DNA from: CAYPKW01 sp964411425
Lineage (GTDB): Bacteria > Pseudomonadota > Alphaproteobacteria > Dongiales > Dongiaceae
NCBI GenBank assembly: GCA_964411425.1
Contig: CAYPKW010000016.1
Coordinates: 1-47,537 of the forward strand
Direction: 5' to 3'
DNA length: 47,537 bases
Below, piece after piece: positions 7,796-17,347 of this stretch (position 1 is its first letter; each line of letters begins with the position of its first letter). Below the pieces are notes generated by a model. It ran no database searches and was not told where the DNA came from. It saw only the letters and a list, made by a program, of their open reading frames with translations. The position numbers were made by a program, and so were the translations under genes.

Positions 7796-7843
7796 CTAAT
7801 GATAGTCCACGTAGTCCACGTCCAACGCGTGCCCGCCCTCGAG
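7796..7843 (-). pseudogene. Probable 3' remnant of higB toxin
   Basis: Just upstream of higA the same strand reads EGGHALDVDYVDYH and then a TAG, 13 bases before the higA start. HigB proteins commonly end in a segment like DVEIVDYH at this distance from higA. The frame upstream does not continue into a toxin-like sequence and meets a stop at 7901-7903. I read this as the tail of a deleted higB. The match is short, so chance cannot be excluded. Confidence 0.55.
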
Positions 7844-7900
7844 GGCCCTTCGTGTTTTACCACCCCGCGGTGACCGAGTCGCCGCCCCACCCCCACCCCC

Positions 7901-8071
7901 TCACCGCTCCTTCGCGGCCGCGCGCTCGAATAGGGGCGCCACGGCCTCGGCGCTGTGTTCCCTGATCTCCGCGGCGCGGCGCACCAGCAGGGTGAGCGCG
8001 TCCATCCGGCGCAGGAAGGCGGCGATCGCCCGTCGCTCGGCCCGCGCCATTGCCGCCTCCCGCCTTGACAT
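7901..8071 (-). CDS. Small unknown protein upstream of higA
   Basis: 56 residues from the ATG at 8071, or 49 from the ATG at 8050, which has the better ribosome-binding site (GGGAGGCG). The product is alpha-helical and rich in Ala, Arg and Glu (AERRAIAAFLRRMDALTLLV), with no recognised domain. A promoter-like sequence with a palindrome lies just upstream, and the antitoxin remnant lies downstream on the same strand. It could be the surviving first gene of an altered toxin-antitoxin operon. Moderate confidence only, because it is short and G+C-rich. Confidence 0.4.
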   Translation of the reverse strand: MSRREAAMARAERRAIAAFLRRMDALTLLVRRAAEIREHSAEAVAPLFERAAAKER

Positions 8072-8081
8072 ACGCAAGATA

Positions 8082-8118
8082 CCGCATTATGTATAGTGCG
8101 GACGCGATAGGAAATCAA
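8082..8118 (-). promoter_or_regulatory. Promoter with overlapping palindromic operator
   Basis: On the minus strand TTGATT (8113-8118) is followed after 17 bases by TATACA (8090-8095), a fair sigma-70 promoter. A 20-bp near-palindrome, CCGCATTATGTATAGTGCGG on the plus strand (8082-8101, 16 of 20 positions symmetric), covers the -10 box. This is the layout of an autoregulated toxin-antitoxin promoter, and HigA is the nearest candidate repressor. Confidence 0.55.
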
Positions 8119-8140
8119 TCGCAAAAACGGCGCCGCCGAT

Positions 8141-8273
8141 GAGGTTGTTCCACGATATTCTTTCTCGCCGGCCCCGGCGGACCCGTTGCGGGCCGGAATC
8201 TCCCGGAATCCGCCAGCGATTCCCCGAGGATGGAGCCACCCCCCTGGCGGCGAGGTTGTTCCGCATATTTTTT
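8141..8273. promoter_or_regulatory. Paired direct repeats upstream of dgcA
   Basis: GAGGTTGTTCC followed by an AT-rich run (ATATTCTTT or ATATTTTTT) occurs at 8141-8163 and again at 8252-8273, 111 bases apart, in the leader of the dgc operon. The second copy ends about 55 bases before the start codon. They may be binding sites for an activator, or a small duplication. No regulator gene lies beside them. Confidence 0.5.
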
Positions 8274-8329
8274 GTGGCGCCTGCCGGCCGGTCGGACCAG
8301 GATAGGCGCGACCGACCCTGCGATCGCCG

Positions 8330-10369
8330 ATGTCCCCCTACGACGCCCTGCTGAAGCCCCTCAAGCTCAAGAACCTCACGATCCGCAACCGGGTCATGAG
8401 CACGAGCCACGCGCCCGCCTACGGCAAGGACGGCAGGCCGCAGGAGCGCTACCAGCTCTACCACGAGGAGAAGGCCAAGGGCGGCATCGGGCTCACCATG
8501 TTCGGCGGCTCGTCCTCGGTCTCCGTCGACTCGCCGGCCTCCATGTGGAGCCAGCTCTCGGTCGCGGACGACTCCGTCATCCCGTACTTCCAGGAGTTCG
8601 CCGCCCGCGTGCACCGCCACGGCGCCGCGCTCATGTGCCAGTTGACCCACATGGGCCGGCGCGGGCGCTGGGACACCGAGAACTGGCTGCCGATGCTCTC
8701 GGCCTCGCCCTTGCGCGAGCCCTTGCACCGCTCGTTCCCCAAGGCGATGGAGGATTTCGACATCGCCCGCGTGCAGGAGGACTACGCCGCGGCCGCGCGG
8801 CGCTGCCGCGACGGCGGCCTCGACGGCGCCGAGTTCGTGTTCACGGGACACCTGACCGAGCAGTTCCTCTGCCCGGTCACCAACCGGCGCACCGACGAAT
8901 ACGGCGGCGGCCTCGACAACCGCATGCGGTTCAGCCTGGAGATGCTGGAACAGGCGCGGCGCGCCGTCGGCCCGGACTTCGCGCTCGGCATTCGCATCAC
9001 CGGTGACGACCTGATCGAGGGCGGCAACTCGATGGCCGACTGCCTCGAAATCCTCAAGCGGTTCGGCGAAAGCGGCACCATCGACTTCCTCGACGTGGTC
9101 GGCGGCAACGTGTTCACCGCCGCGGCGCTCGCCGCCAACGTGCCCAACATGGCGTTCCCGCCGGCCCACTTCCTCTATCTCGCCAGCGCGGTGAAGCAGA
9201 TGACCGATCTGCCCGTGTTCCACGCCGGGCGCATCCAGGACCTCGCCACCGCGGCGCGCGCCGTGGCCGAAGGGCACTGCGACATGGTCGGCATGACCCG
9301 CGCCCACATCGCCGACCCGCACATCGTGAAAAAGCTGCTGGAGGGGCGCGTCGACGACATCCGCCAGTGCGTCGGCGCCGCCTACTGCATCGACCGCATC
9401 TACTTGGGCGGCGAGGCGCTATGCATCCAGAATGCGGCGACGGGCCGCGAGGCCACCATGCCGCACGTCGTCCCGAAGGCGGCGACCAGATTGCGGGCGG
9501 CGGTGGCCGGAGCCGGGCCGGCCGGCCTCGAAGCGGCCCGCGTGCTGGCCGAGCGCGGCCACAAGGTGGTGCTGTTCGAAAAGGAGCCGCGCACCGGCGG
9601 CCAGATCAACATCGCCGCCAAGGCGACCTGGCGCGAGAATCTCTCCGGCATCCCGCGCTGGCTCGACGGCCAGGTGAGGAAGCTGGGGGTGGAGCTCCGT
9701 CTCGGCACGGAAGCGACGGCGGCGAACGTCATGGCGGAGGCCCCCGACGCGGTCATCGTCGCCACCGGCGGGCGCCCCAACACCGGCAACGTCGCGGGCG
9801 GCGAGCTCGCGGTCTCCACCTGGGACATCCTCGCCGGCAAGGTGGCGCCGGGCGAGAACGTGCTGCTGTTCGACGAGCAGAGCCAGCACCAGGGGCCGTC
9901 CTGCGCCGAGTTCATCGCCAAGCGCGGCGGCCTGGTCGAGATCGTCGCGGCCGAATGCATGGTGGGCGAGGAGCTGGGCGTGGCGAACTTCGCCGTCCAC
10001 TATCGCGAGCTGTACAAGATGGGCGTGGTGTTGACGCCCAACACCCGCGTGACGCAAGTGTATCGCGAGGGCAACAAGCTGGTGGCGGTGCTGAAGAACG
10101 AATACAGCCACGCCGAGGAGGCGCGCGTGATCGACCAGCTCGTGGTCGAGCACGGAACGCTTCCGGTGGACGAGCTCTACTTCGCGCTCAAACCGCAGGC
10201 GCGCAACCGCGGCGAGACCGATTTGCGCGCCCTGGTCGAAGGCCGCCCGCAGACGATCGCCACCAACCCCGAGGGTCGGTTCATGCTGTTCCGCGTCGGC
10301 GACGCGGTGGCCTCCCGCAACATCCACGCCGCGATCTACGACTCCTTGCGGCTATGCAAGGATATTTGA
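8330..10369 (+). CDS. dgcA: Dimethylglycine demethylase subunit DgcA (TMADH-like flavoprotein)
   Basis: 679 residues. N-terminal FMN-binding TIM barrel of the old yellow enzyme/trimethylamine dehydrogenase group (KLKNLTIRNRVMSTSHAPAYG; RRTDEYGGGLDNRMRF), then a C-terminal NAD(P)/FAD Rossmann part (AVAGAGPAGLEAARVLAERGH near residue 390). It heads a dgcA-dgcB-etfA-etfB operon, the arrangement I know for DgcAB of Pseudomonas, which demethylates dimethylglycine to sarcosine; related StcD proteins act on N-methylproline, so the exact methylated amine is not certain. In the iron-sulfur motif the Cys are 347, 353 and 365, while position 350, a Cys in trimethylamine dehydrogenase, is Ala. The ribosome-binding site is weak. 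Confidence 0.85.
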   Translation: MSPYDALLKPLKLKNLTIRNRVMSTSHAPAYGKDGRPQERYQLYHEEKAKGGIGLTMFGGSSSVSVDSPASMWSQLSVADDSVIPYFQEFAARVHRHGAALMCQLTHMGRRGRWDTENWLPMLSASPLREPLHRSFPKAMEDFDIARVQEDYAAAARRCRDGGLDGAEFVFTGHLTEQFLCPVTNRRTDEYGGGLDNRMRFSLEMLEQARRAVGPDFALGIRITGDDLIEGGNSMADCLEILKRFGESGTIDFLDVVGGNVFTAAALAANVPNMAFPPAHFLYLASAVKQMTDLPVFHAGRIQDLATAARAVAEGHCDMVGMTRAHIADPHIVKKLLEGRVDDIRQCVGAAYCIDRIYLGGEALCIQNAATGREATMPHVVPKAATRLRAAVAGAGPAGLEAARVLAERGHKVVLFEKEPRTGGQINIAAKATWRENLSGIPRWLDGQVRKLGVELRLGTEATAANVMAEAPDAVIVATGGRPNTGNVAGGELAVSTWDILAGKVAPGENVLLFDEQSQHQGPSCAEFIAKRGGLVEIVAAECMVGEELGVANFAVHYRELYKMGVVLTPNTRVTQVYREGNKLVAVLKNEYSHAEEARVIDQLVVEHGTLPVDELYFALKPQARNRGETDLRALVEGRPQTIATNPEGRFMLFRVGDAVASRNIHAAIYDSLRLCKDI

Positions 10370-10385
10370 GCGCGCGCGGCCGTCC

Positions 10386-12287
10386 ATGACCGGTCCCGAC
10401 CTGCCTGGGTGGCTCCTCGTCGTAGCACTCGCGGGAACGGCGCTGGGCGCGCTCTGGCGCTGCCGGCGCTGGTTCGCCGGGCGCCCGGCCGGCGTCGATT
10501 GGGCGGGCGGTCTCGCCCGCCTGCCGCGGCGCTATCTGGCGGACGTGCACCGGATCGTCGCCCGCGACCGCTCCGCCTCCCGCATGCACATGCTGGCGGC
10601 GGGCGGATTCGCGTCGGCGAATGTTTTCATCCTGCTCGTGCACGGCCTCGGCGTCGAAAGCCGTCCGCTCGCCTGGCTGCTGCTTGCGACGCTTGCGGCG
10701 ATGGCGGCGGGGGCCGCTCTCGCGATCCATCGGCGGATGCCGGCGCCGGCGCGGCTTTCGGGCGGGAGTTTTCGCCGCCTGCCCGCGGCGCTGCTCGCGT
10801 TCGCGTTGTTTTTCGCCGTGACGACGTTGCCGGCGGCGGGCCTCGCCCGGCCCATCGACTGGCTGGGTGTGGAGGGTATCGCGCTGCTCGCGGTCGGCGT
10901 TTGGGCTCTCGCCGAGCTTTACGCCGGCGCCTTCCTGTGGGCGATGAAGCACGCGCTCGCCGGCGCGGCGCATCTCGCGTTTCATCCGCGCCCGCGCCGC
11001 TTCGAGGCGGGCGCCATCGACGCCGCTCTCGTCCCCCTCGATCTCGACGCCGGGAAACTCGGTGTCGAGACGCCGCGCGATTTCCGTTGGAACCAACTCC
11101 TGGGCTTCGATGCGTGCGTGCAGTGCGGGCGCTGCGAGGAGGCCTGCCCGGCGTTCGCCGCCGGCCTGCCGCTCAATCCCAAGAAGCTCATCCAGGACCT
11201 GGCACTGGCAGAGGCCGGACGCGCCAGCGACAAGGACTACAGCGGCAGCCCGCATCCGGGCCGAGCCATCGGGGCGGCCAGCGGCGGGTTCGATCGCCCG
11301 CTCATAGGCGCCGAGGCGATGATCCACCCGGACACGCTCTGGGCCTGCACCACCTGCCGCGCCTGCGTCGAGGAATGTCCGATGCTGATCGAGCACGTGG
11401 ACGCGGTCGTCGATCTGCGCCGCTTCCAGGCGCTGGAGCTGGGTGCGGTGCCGGGCAAGGGCGCCGCCACGCTCGACGAGCTCAGCCACGCCGACAATCC
11501 CGGCGGCCGGCCTCTCTCGGCCCGCCTCGACTGGGCGGCCGACCTGGCGCTGCCGCTGGCGGCGGAGCGTGGGCGCTTCGACGTGCTGCTGTGGCTGGGC
11601 GACGGCGCGTTCGACCTGCGCGGCCAGCGCACCCTGCGTGCGCTGGTGAAACTGCTGCGCGCGGCCAAGGTCGAGTTCGCCGTGCTGGGCGAGGAGGAAC
11701 TCGACTGCGGCGACGTGGCGCGGCGCCTCGGCGACGAGGCGACGTTCCAGGCGCTTGCCCGGCGCAATATCGCGACGCTTTCGAAGTATCGTTTCGCCCG
11801 CGTGCTGACCGCCGACCCGCACGTGTTGCATTGCCTGAAGAACGAGTACCCGGCACTGGGCGGACGCTACGAGGTCGTGCACCACACGACCATGCTCGCG
11901 GCGCTTCTCGCCGAGGGCCGGCTGAAGGCGGCGGCCCCGCGAGGCCCCCGCATCACCTACCACGATCCCTGCTACCTCGGCCGCTACAACGGCGAGTTGG
12001 CGGCGCCGCGGGCCATCCTGCGCGCCATCGGCGCCGACCTGGTCGAGATGGAGAGATCCGGCATGCGCTCGAGCTGTTGCGGCGGCGGCGGCGGCGCCTC
12101 GCTCACCGACGTGCCGGGCCCGCGGCGCATCCCCGATGTTCGCATGGAGCACGCCCGGCAGACCGGCGCCGCGACCGTCGCCGTCGCCTGCCCTACTTGC
12201 GCGGTCATGCTGGAAGGCGTTACCGGAGTGCGTCCCGCCGTGGCCGACGTGGCCGAGCTGCTGGCCGCCGCCCTGGAGTCCCAATGA
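10386..12287 (+). CDS. dgcB: Membrane iron-sulfur protein DgcB
   Basis: 633 residues. About five hydrophobic segments in the first 200 residues, for example near 8-24, 63-79 and 97-112, anchor it in the membrane. Two [4Fe-4S] motifs follow (CVQCGRCEEACP and CTTCRACVEECP), then CCG-type cysteine-rich motifs (HDPCYLGRYNGE, SSCCGGGGG, CPTC) as in heterodisulfide reductase HdrB and GlpC. The likely role is to pass electrons from DgcA or ETF to the quinone pool. Starts 16 bases after dgcA; its stop overlaps the etfA start (ATGA), so translation is probably coupled. Family membership is clear; the direction of electron flow is inference. Confidence 0.85.
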   Translation: MTGPDLPGWLLVVALAGTALGALWRCRRWFAGRPAGVDWAGGLARLPRRYLADVHRIVARDRSASRMHMLAAGGFASANVFILLVHGLGVESRPLAWLLLATLAAMAAGAALAIHRRMPAPARLSGGSFRRLPAALLAFALFFAVTTLPAAGLARPIDWLGVEGIALLAVGVWALAELYAGAFLWAMKHALAGAAHLAFHPRPRRFEAGAIDAALVPLDLDAGKLGVETPRDFRWNQLLGFDACVQCGRCEEACPAFAAGLPLNPKKLIQDLALAEAGRASDKDYSGSPHPGRAIGAASGGFDRPLIGAEAMIHPDTLWACTTCRACVEECPMLIEHVDAVVDLRRFQALELGAVPGKGAATLDELSHADNPGGRPLSARLDWAADLALPLAAERGRFDVLLWLGDGAFDLRGQRTLRALVKLLRAAKVEFAVLGEEELDCGDVARRLGDEATFQALARRNIATLSKYRFARVLTADPHVLHCLKNEYPALGGRYEVVHHTTMLAALLAEGRLKAAAPRGPRITYHDPCYLGRYNGELAAPRAILRAIGADLVEMERSGMRSSCCGGGGGASLTDVPGPRRIPDVRMEHARQTGAATVAVACPTCAVMLEGVTGVRPAVADVAELLAAALESQ

Positions 12288-13327
12288 GCGAGCGGGTGCG
12301 CCGCGACCCGCGCAAGGACCGCCCGGTACGCGCACCGGCCCCGATTGCCGCGTCCGCGCCGCCGCCGACCAAGATCATCGACGAGCCGAGCTGTCTCGTC
12401 CTCGCCGTGCCCGACCTCCTCGGCGGCAGACTCGGTTTGCACGACCGCGACCTGCTCGGCGCCGCGCGCGGGCTGGCGGACGGGCTCGGCGGCGCGGTCG
12501 CGGTGCTGGCGCTGGTGGCGCGCGCGCCACTGTCCGAGGACTTCGGCGCCGCCGGAGCGGACCGCGCGATGCGGCTCTCCGATGAAGGGTTCGCCCGCTA
12601 CGCGCCGGAATCGAAGGCAGCCGCCGTCGGCGCCGCCGTGCTCCGTCTGGCACCGCGTCACCTGCTGTTTCCCGAGACTCCGGCCGGGGGCGACCTCGGC
12701 CGGCGGGTCGCCGCGGCGCTGGGCGAGCGTCCGGCGGCGCGAGTGCAGAGTCTGAGCGCGGCCGAGGCGCTGTGCCGCGGCGCATATAACGATTATGCGC
12801 GCCGCCCGCCCCGAATCCTCGTTATCGGCGCCGAGGCGGCCATGCCGGTGAGCGGCGCGCGGCACGAGGCGCGCGACCTCGGCACGGTCGCGTTCGACGC
12901 CGCGTCGCGCATCGCCGACAACGGGTTCATGCCCGTCGATCCTGGGACCGTGCCGCTCGCCGAGGCCGATTTCATCGTCGCCGCCGGCAGCGGCGTCACG
13001 GATTGGACGGCGTTCCACGCGGCCGCCGCGGCGCTGGGCGCGGCCGAGGGCGGCAGCCGGGTCGTGTGCGACGCCGGCCGCATGGCGCGCGACCGTCAGG
13101 TAGGCGCCTCGGGCACACTCGTCGAGCCCGGCTGCTACATCGCCTTCGGCATCGCCGGCGCGCCGCAGCACCTGCAGGGGATCGAGCGCTGCCAGCGCGT
13201 GGTGGCGGTCAACACCGACCTCTACGCCGACATGGTGAGGCGCGCCGACCTGGCGGTAATCGCCGACGCGCAGGCGGTGCTGCCGGCGCTGGTGCGTCTC
13301 GCCCGGGAGAGGCGCCGTGCCGATTGA
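12284..13327 (+). CDS. etfA: Electron transfer flavoprotein alpha subunit
   Basis: 347 residues. The C-terminal FAD-binding part has the family hallmarks: DRQVGASGTLVEPGCYIAFG, GIAGAPQHLQGIERCQRVVA and AVNTDLYADMVRRADLAVIA. The N-terminal 40 residues form a Pro/Arg-rich extension. It overlaps dgcB by four bases and etfB by eleven. Being locked in the dgc operon, it probably serves DgcA rather than fatty-acid oxidation. The subunit order alpha then beta is the reverse of the common housekeeping order and matches dedicated demethylase ETFs. Confidence 0.88.
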   Translation: MSERVRRDPRKDRPVRAPAPIAASAPPPTKIIDEPSCLVLAVPDLLGGRLGLHDRDLLGAARGLADGLGGAVAVLALVARAPLSEDFGAAGADRAMRLSDEGFARYAPESKAAAVGAAVLRLAPRHLLFPETPAGGDLGRRVAAALGERPAARVQSLSAAEALCRGAYNDYARRPPRILVIGAEAAMPVSGARHEARDLGTVAFDAASRIADNGFMPVDPGTVPLAEADFIVAAGSGVTDWTAFHAAAAALGAAEGGSRVVCDAGRMARDRQVGASGTLVEPGCYIAFGIAGAPQHLQGIERCQRVVAVNTDLYADMVRRADLAVIADAQAVLPALVRLARERRRAD

Positions 13328-14078
13328 CGCCGTCGTGCTGGTGTCGGTCGGGCGCCACCCAGCCTCCGGCCGCGCCAGGCGCGCCGATCTCGACGCCCGC
13401 GCGCTCGAGTTGGCGTTGCGGCAGGGCATCGTGCCCCGCGTGCTGCACGCGGGCGACGCGGGCGAGCCGGCGCTGCGCGAGTACCTCGGCATGGGAATCG
13501 GCAGGCTCACGGTCCTGGCGCAGCCCGCCGAGGCCGACGCGCTGCCTGCGCTGCTCGGCCATGCGCGAGAAACGGCGCTCGTCCTCGCCGGCTCTCGCGC
13601 CGAGACCGGCGAGGGCAGCGGGTTTCTCCCCTATGCGCTTGCCCATGCGCTAGGCGCCGCGCTCGTGCCGGACATCGTCGATCTCAAGCTCACCGCGGAC
13701 GGCGCCGAGCTCGTTCAGTCCGTGGCCGGCGGCCGGCGGCGAGCGCTCGGCGCCGGCTTCCCGCTGGTCGTGACGGTAGGCCCAGCGGCCCCGGAGGCCC
13801 GAGCCGTCGCCTATGGTCCGGCCCGGCGCGGCACGATCGAGCGGATCGACGTCGCCCGTCCCGAGCCGGACCCGCTGCGCGGCGAATGGCGGGAACTGCC
13901 GGCTCGGCCTCGCCCGCGGCGGCTCAAGATCGTCGCCGGCGCCAGCGCCGCCGAGCGCCTCAAGGCAGCGACCGAGATGCAGGCCGGGCGCGGGCGGCTG
14001 CTCGTCCACCCGGCGCCCGAGGAGGCGGCGCGGGCGATCCTCGACTATCTCGCCGACGAGCGGATCTTGGAACGCTAA
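13317..14078 (+). CDS. etfB: Electron transfer flavoprotein beta subunit
   Basis: 253 residues from a GTG inside the end of etfA. The ETF beta features are recognisable although divergent: a nucleotide loop ALVLAGSRAETGEGSGFLPY near residues 84-103, and the LVVTVGP segment. It pairs with EtfA to carry electrons from DgcA to the membrane. The stop overlaps by three bases the stop of the convergent dioxygenase gene. No terminator hairpin is visible between them. Confidence 0.82.
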   Translation: MPIDAVVLVSVGRHPASGRARRADLDARALELALRQGIVPRVLHAGDAGEPALREYLGMGIGRLTVLAQPAEADALPALLGHARETALVLAGSRAETGEGSGFLPYALAHALGAALVPDIVDLKLTADGAELVQSVAGGRRRALGAGFPLVVTVGPAAPEARAVAYGPARRGTIERIDVARPEPDPLRGEWRELPARPRPRRLKIVAGASAAERLKAATEMQAGRGRLLVHPAPEEAARAILDYLADERILER

Positions 14079-14710
14079 CCCAACACCAGATCGAAGGTCC
14101 CCGCGAGCGCGCCCGTCTCGATTTCAGGCGCCGGCCGAAGCGCGACCAAAAGCCGGGCGCGCTCGGCCGGGTCGCGCAATTTCCGCAGCACGAAGTCGGT
14201 CTCGTTGCGCGGCTCGCCCGCCACGTACACCTGGGTCACCAGGCGATGGCCGTCAGGTGCCGCGACCGCGAAATGGATGTGCGGCGTGCGGCCGCCGTAC
14301 GGGACCGGGCGGATGGTCCGGAAGCGGTAGCCGCCGCCGGCATCGGCCGTCGCGCGGCCATAGCCTTGGAACCGCGGGTCGCGCGGCGCCGCGCCGCGAT
14401 CGCCAGGATGCAGGTAGCGGCCGTCGGCATCGCATTGCCAGATCTCGACCGCGGCCCCCGCCAACGGCCGCCCGAGCCGGTCGAGCACGCGGCCCCGGAC
14501 GTGGGTAACAGTGCCGAGCGCCTGGGCGTCCATTCCGGCGAGGCGCACGAGGTCGTCGTCGATGTCGGCCGGCAGGACCGGCGGATAGAACGGCCCGGCG
14601 GTCTGCGCCGGGGTCGCCGGCAGCTCCTCGGCGGCGGCGGGCCGACCGGCAGCTGCAATCGCCCAGACGGCGGAGGCGCCGAGAAACCGGCGGCGCGGCA
14701 TGTCAGTCAT
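14075..14710 (-). CDS. Exported intradiol ring-cleavage dioxygenase
   Basis: 211 residues from the ATG at 14710, with GGAGC upstream. The N-terminus has a Tat-like signal (PRRRFLGASAVWAIAAAG) ending near residue 27, so export in folded form with iron bound is likely. The intradiol dioxygenase fold is shown by the AGPFYPP start, IWQCDADGRYLHPG (first Tyr ligand), RPVPYGGRTPHIHF (second Tyr and the His-x-His ligands). Cytoplasmic relatives such as protocatechuate 3,4-dioxygenase cleave catechols; the natural substrate of the small exported members is not established. Not obviously linked to the surrounding methylamine genes. Confidence 0.88.
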   Translation of the reverse strand: MTDMPRRRFLGASAVWAIAAAGRPAAAEELPATPAQTAGPFYPPVLPADIDDDLVRLAGMDAQALGTVTHVRGRVLDRLGRPLAGAAVEIWQCDADGRYLHPGDRGAAPRDPRFQGYGRATADAGGGYRFRTIRPVPYGGRTPHIHFAVAAPDGHRLVTQVYVAGEPRNETDFVLRKLRDPAERARLLVALRPAPEIETGALAGTFDLVLG

Positions 14711-14837
14711 GAAATTGCTCCGCAATAGTCGAGCGTCGAGGACATCGTATGCTCCGTATGCTCCACGATGGGAAAATCCAGCCCCACTCTTGATGGCCGA
14801 CGGCGGACCGCCTAGGGTGACCGGAAAAGGAGCACCG

Positions 14838-15866
<1,029 letters not shown>

Positions 15867-15899
15867 GCGCGCCCCGTGGCGGGCCCCGCCGCGCCGCCC

Positions 15900-16424
15900 T
15901 CAATAGTCGATGGCGCCGAGAACGGACGCGATGGTGTCGGCGCCCACCCTGGGCGCCGCAAGCGCGCAATAGAATCCCGCCACCCCCTTTGTCGCTGCTC
16001 CGAGAGTGCGCGGTGCGTTGCCTTCGTACTTGACGAATCCGAAACAGGGGAAGACTCCGTTTACCAGGAACCGCTTGACGCTGAAGCCGCGCGAGGCTGG
16101 CGCCAGCGCCCAACCGGAAATCGAACCGTCCGGGAATGAGGATGAGACCGTTTGCTCCACGTTGGTGCGATCCAATCCGGTTTGCGCGCCCGCCCGAACG
16201 ACCCACACCGTAAACTCCATGTCCGCGCCGCTGACCTCGATGACCTCCGCCGTCGCGTGCCCCTCGCCTGACGGCAGATCGCCGGAACTGCACGTCTTCT
16301 TTGCGGCGGGACCGCTGTAGGCAAGATCGAGGCGATTGCAGTCGACCGTGTTGAGCGCAACGGCAGGCGCGGACCAGAGCGCGAGGGAAAGCGCGACGGC
16401 GAGCAGGCTGGTAGATTTGCGCAT
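15900..16424 (-). CDS. Small secreted protein of unknown function
   Basis: 174 residues from the ATG at 16424, after AAGGAGGG. Clear signal peptide: Arg-Lys start, hydrophobic core, cleavage near APAVA (about residue 23). The mature part has four cysteines (VDCNRLD, KKTCSSGD, FPCFGF, FYCALA) that could form two disulfides. No family recognised; it does not share the motifs of the five-Cys paralogs. Probably periplasmic. Confidence 0.72.
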   Translation of the reverse strand: MRKSTSLLAVALSLALWSAPAVALNTVDCNRLDLAYSGPAAKKTCSSGDLPSGEGHATAEVIEVSGADMEFTVWVVRAGAQTGLDRTNVEQTVSSSFPDGSISGWALAPASRGFSVKRFLVNGVFPCFGFVKYEGNAPRTLGAATKGVAGFYCALAAPRVGADTIASVLGAIDY

Positions 16425-16541
16425 GGTGTCACCCTCCTTTCGATGCCCGGAGCGATGGCGTAAGGGGTGGCAACTCCGGGGCGATGCGCAACGTTGGTCC
16501 CGCGGCCATGGCAAAGCATATGGCACCGGGCTGCCCGGCGC

Positions 16542-17279
16542 TCAGCTCAGCACCGATTCGATTTCGGCGATGCTGGCAATGACGCGGTGCGCGTGGGGCC
16601 TCAGGTCCTCGTAGCCGCTGGCCCCGGTGAGCACGCCGACGAGGAGACCGGCGCCGGCCGCGCGTCCCATTTCCAGGTCGTGCCGGCTGTCGCCCACCAC
16701 ACCCATCTCGGCGGGCGCCAGCCGCAGCCGGGCGCAGAAGGCTTGCGCCATGCCCGGCCCGGGCTTGGCGCCGTGGCCGCTGTCGAAGCCGGCAGCGAAA
16801 TCCACCAGTTCGGAGAGACCGAGGCGGGACAACTGCGCCCTGAGCGCGGCTTCGCTGTCGTTGGTGGCGACGCCCAGCCGCAACCCGCGCCGCCTGAGAC
16901 GGCCGAACAGCGGGGCAAGGTCGGTCACCGGGACCAGAGCGGTTTCCGTTTGGGCCTGGAATTCGGCGTCGATCCGGGCGGCGAGGGCCGCCACGTCGGG
17001 GATGCCGGCCATGCCCGCCCACAACGCCGCAATCTCGTCGTTCGTGCCGGCGGCCAGCACCGAGCGCGGATCGATGGTGCCGGCGCCGGGATCGTAACCG
17101 CCAGCCAGGAGCAGCCGCAGGGCGAGCGCCGCGTCGCCGCCCGCCACCTCGCGCACGATCTTGTCGTAGGCCGGCAGCCACGTGGCCCGGAAATCGAGGA
17201 GCGTGCCGTCCTTGTCGAACAGCAGGGCGCGGATGCGGGCGGCGTGTTGCGTCAAGCACGGTCCTTCCGGCGCGAGCAC
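16542..17279 (-). CDS. HAD-family phosphatase (phosphoglycolate phosphatase-like)
   Basis: 245 residues from a GTG at 17279; a TTG nine codons further in is also possible. HAD motif I is ALLFDKDGTLLDF, motif II GVATNDSE, motif III KPGPG, and motif IV GVVGDSRHDLEMG. A helical cap sits between motifs I and II, as in the Gph subclass. Likely a small-molecule phosphatase; the substrate cannot be told. It is unrelated in detail to PhnX of this window, which has a Lys in its cap. Confidence 0.82.
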   Translation of the reverse strand: MLAPEGPCLTQHAARIRALLFDKDGTLLDFRATWLPAYDKIVREVAGGDAALALRLLLAGGYDPGAGTIDPRSVLAAGTNDEIAALWAGMAGIPDVAALAARIDAEFQAQTETALVPVTDLAPLFGRLRRRGLRLGVATNDSEAALRAQLSRLGLSELVDFAAGFDSGHGAKPGPGMAQAFCARLRLAPAEMGVVGDSRHDLEMGRAAGAGLLVGVLTGASGYEDLRPHAHRVIASIAEIESVLS

Positions 17280-17347
17280 CGCGAGACTATCGCAGTTTCG
17301 CTGGAACCGTTAAATAGGGGTCCGACACAACCCGAGGAGCGAGCGCC

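Noticed and set aside
8087..9322. Long open frame on the minus strand opposite dgcA, and many similar long antisense frames opposite betA, tmpA, dgcB and others
   Set aside because: G+C-rich genes leave stop-free shadow frames. These have low-complexity Arg/Ala/Gly/His composition and no motifs, while the opposite strand carries clear family signatures.
8330..10369. Trimethylamine dehydrogenase or 2,4-dienoyl-CoA reductase as the identity of the first dgc gene
   Set aside because: The neighbours dgcB-etfA-etfB and the altered iron-sulfur motif fit the DgcA/StcD group better.
16429..17259. Second coding frame overlapping the HAD phosphatase
   Set aside because: Shadow frame with repetitive Arg-rich composition; the HAD motifs lie in the other frame.
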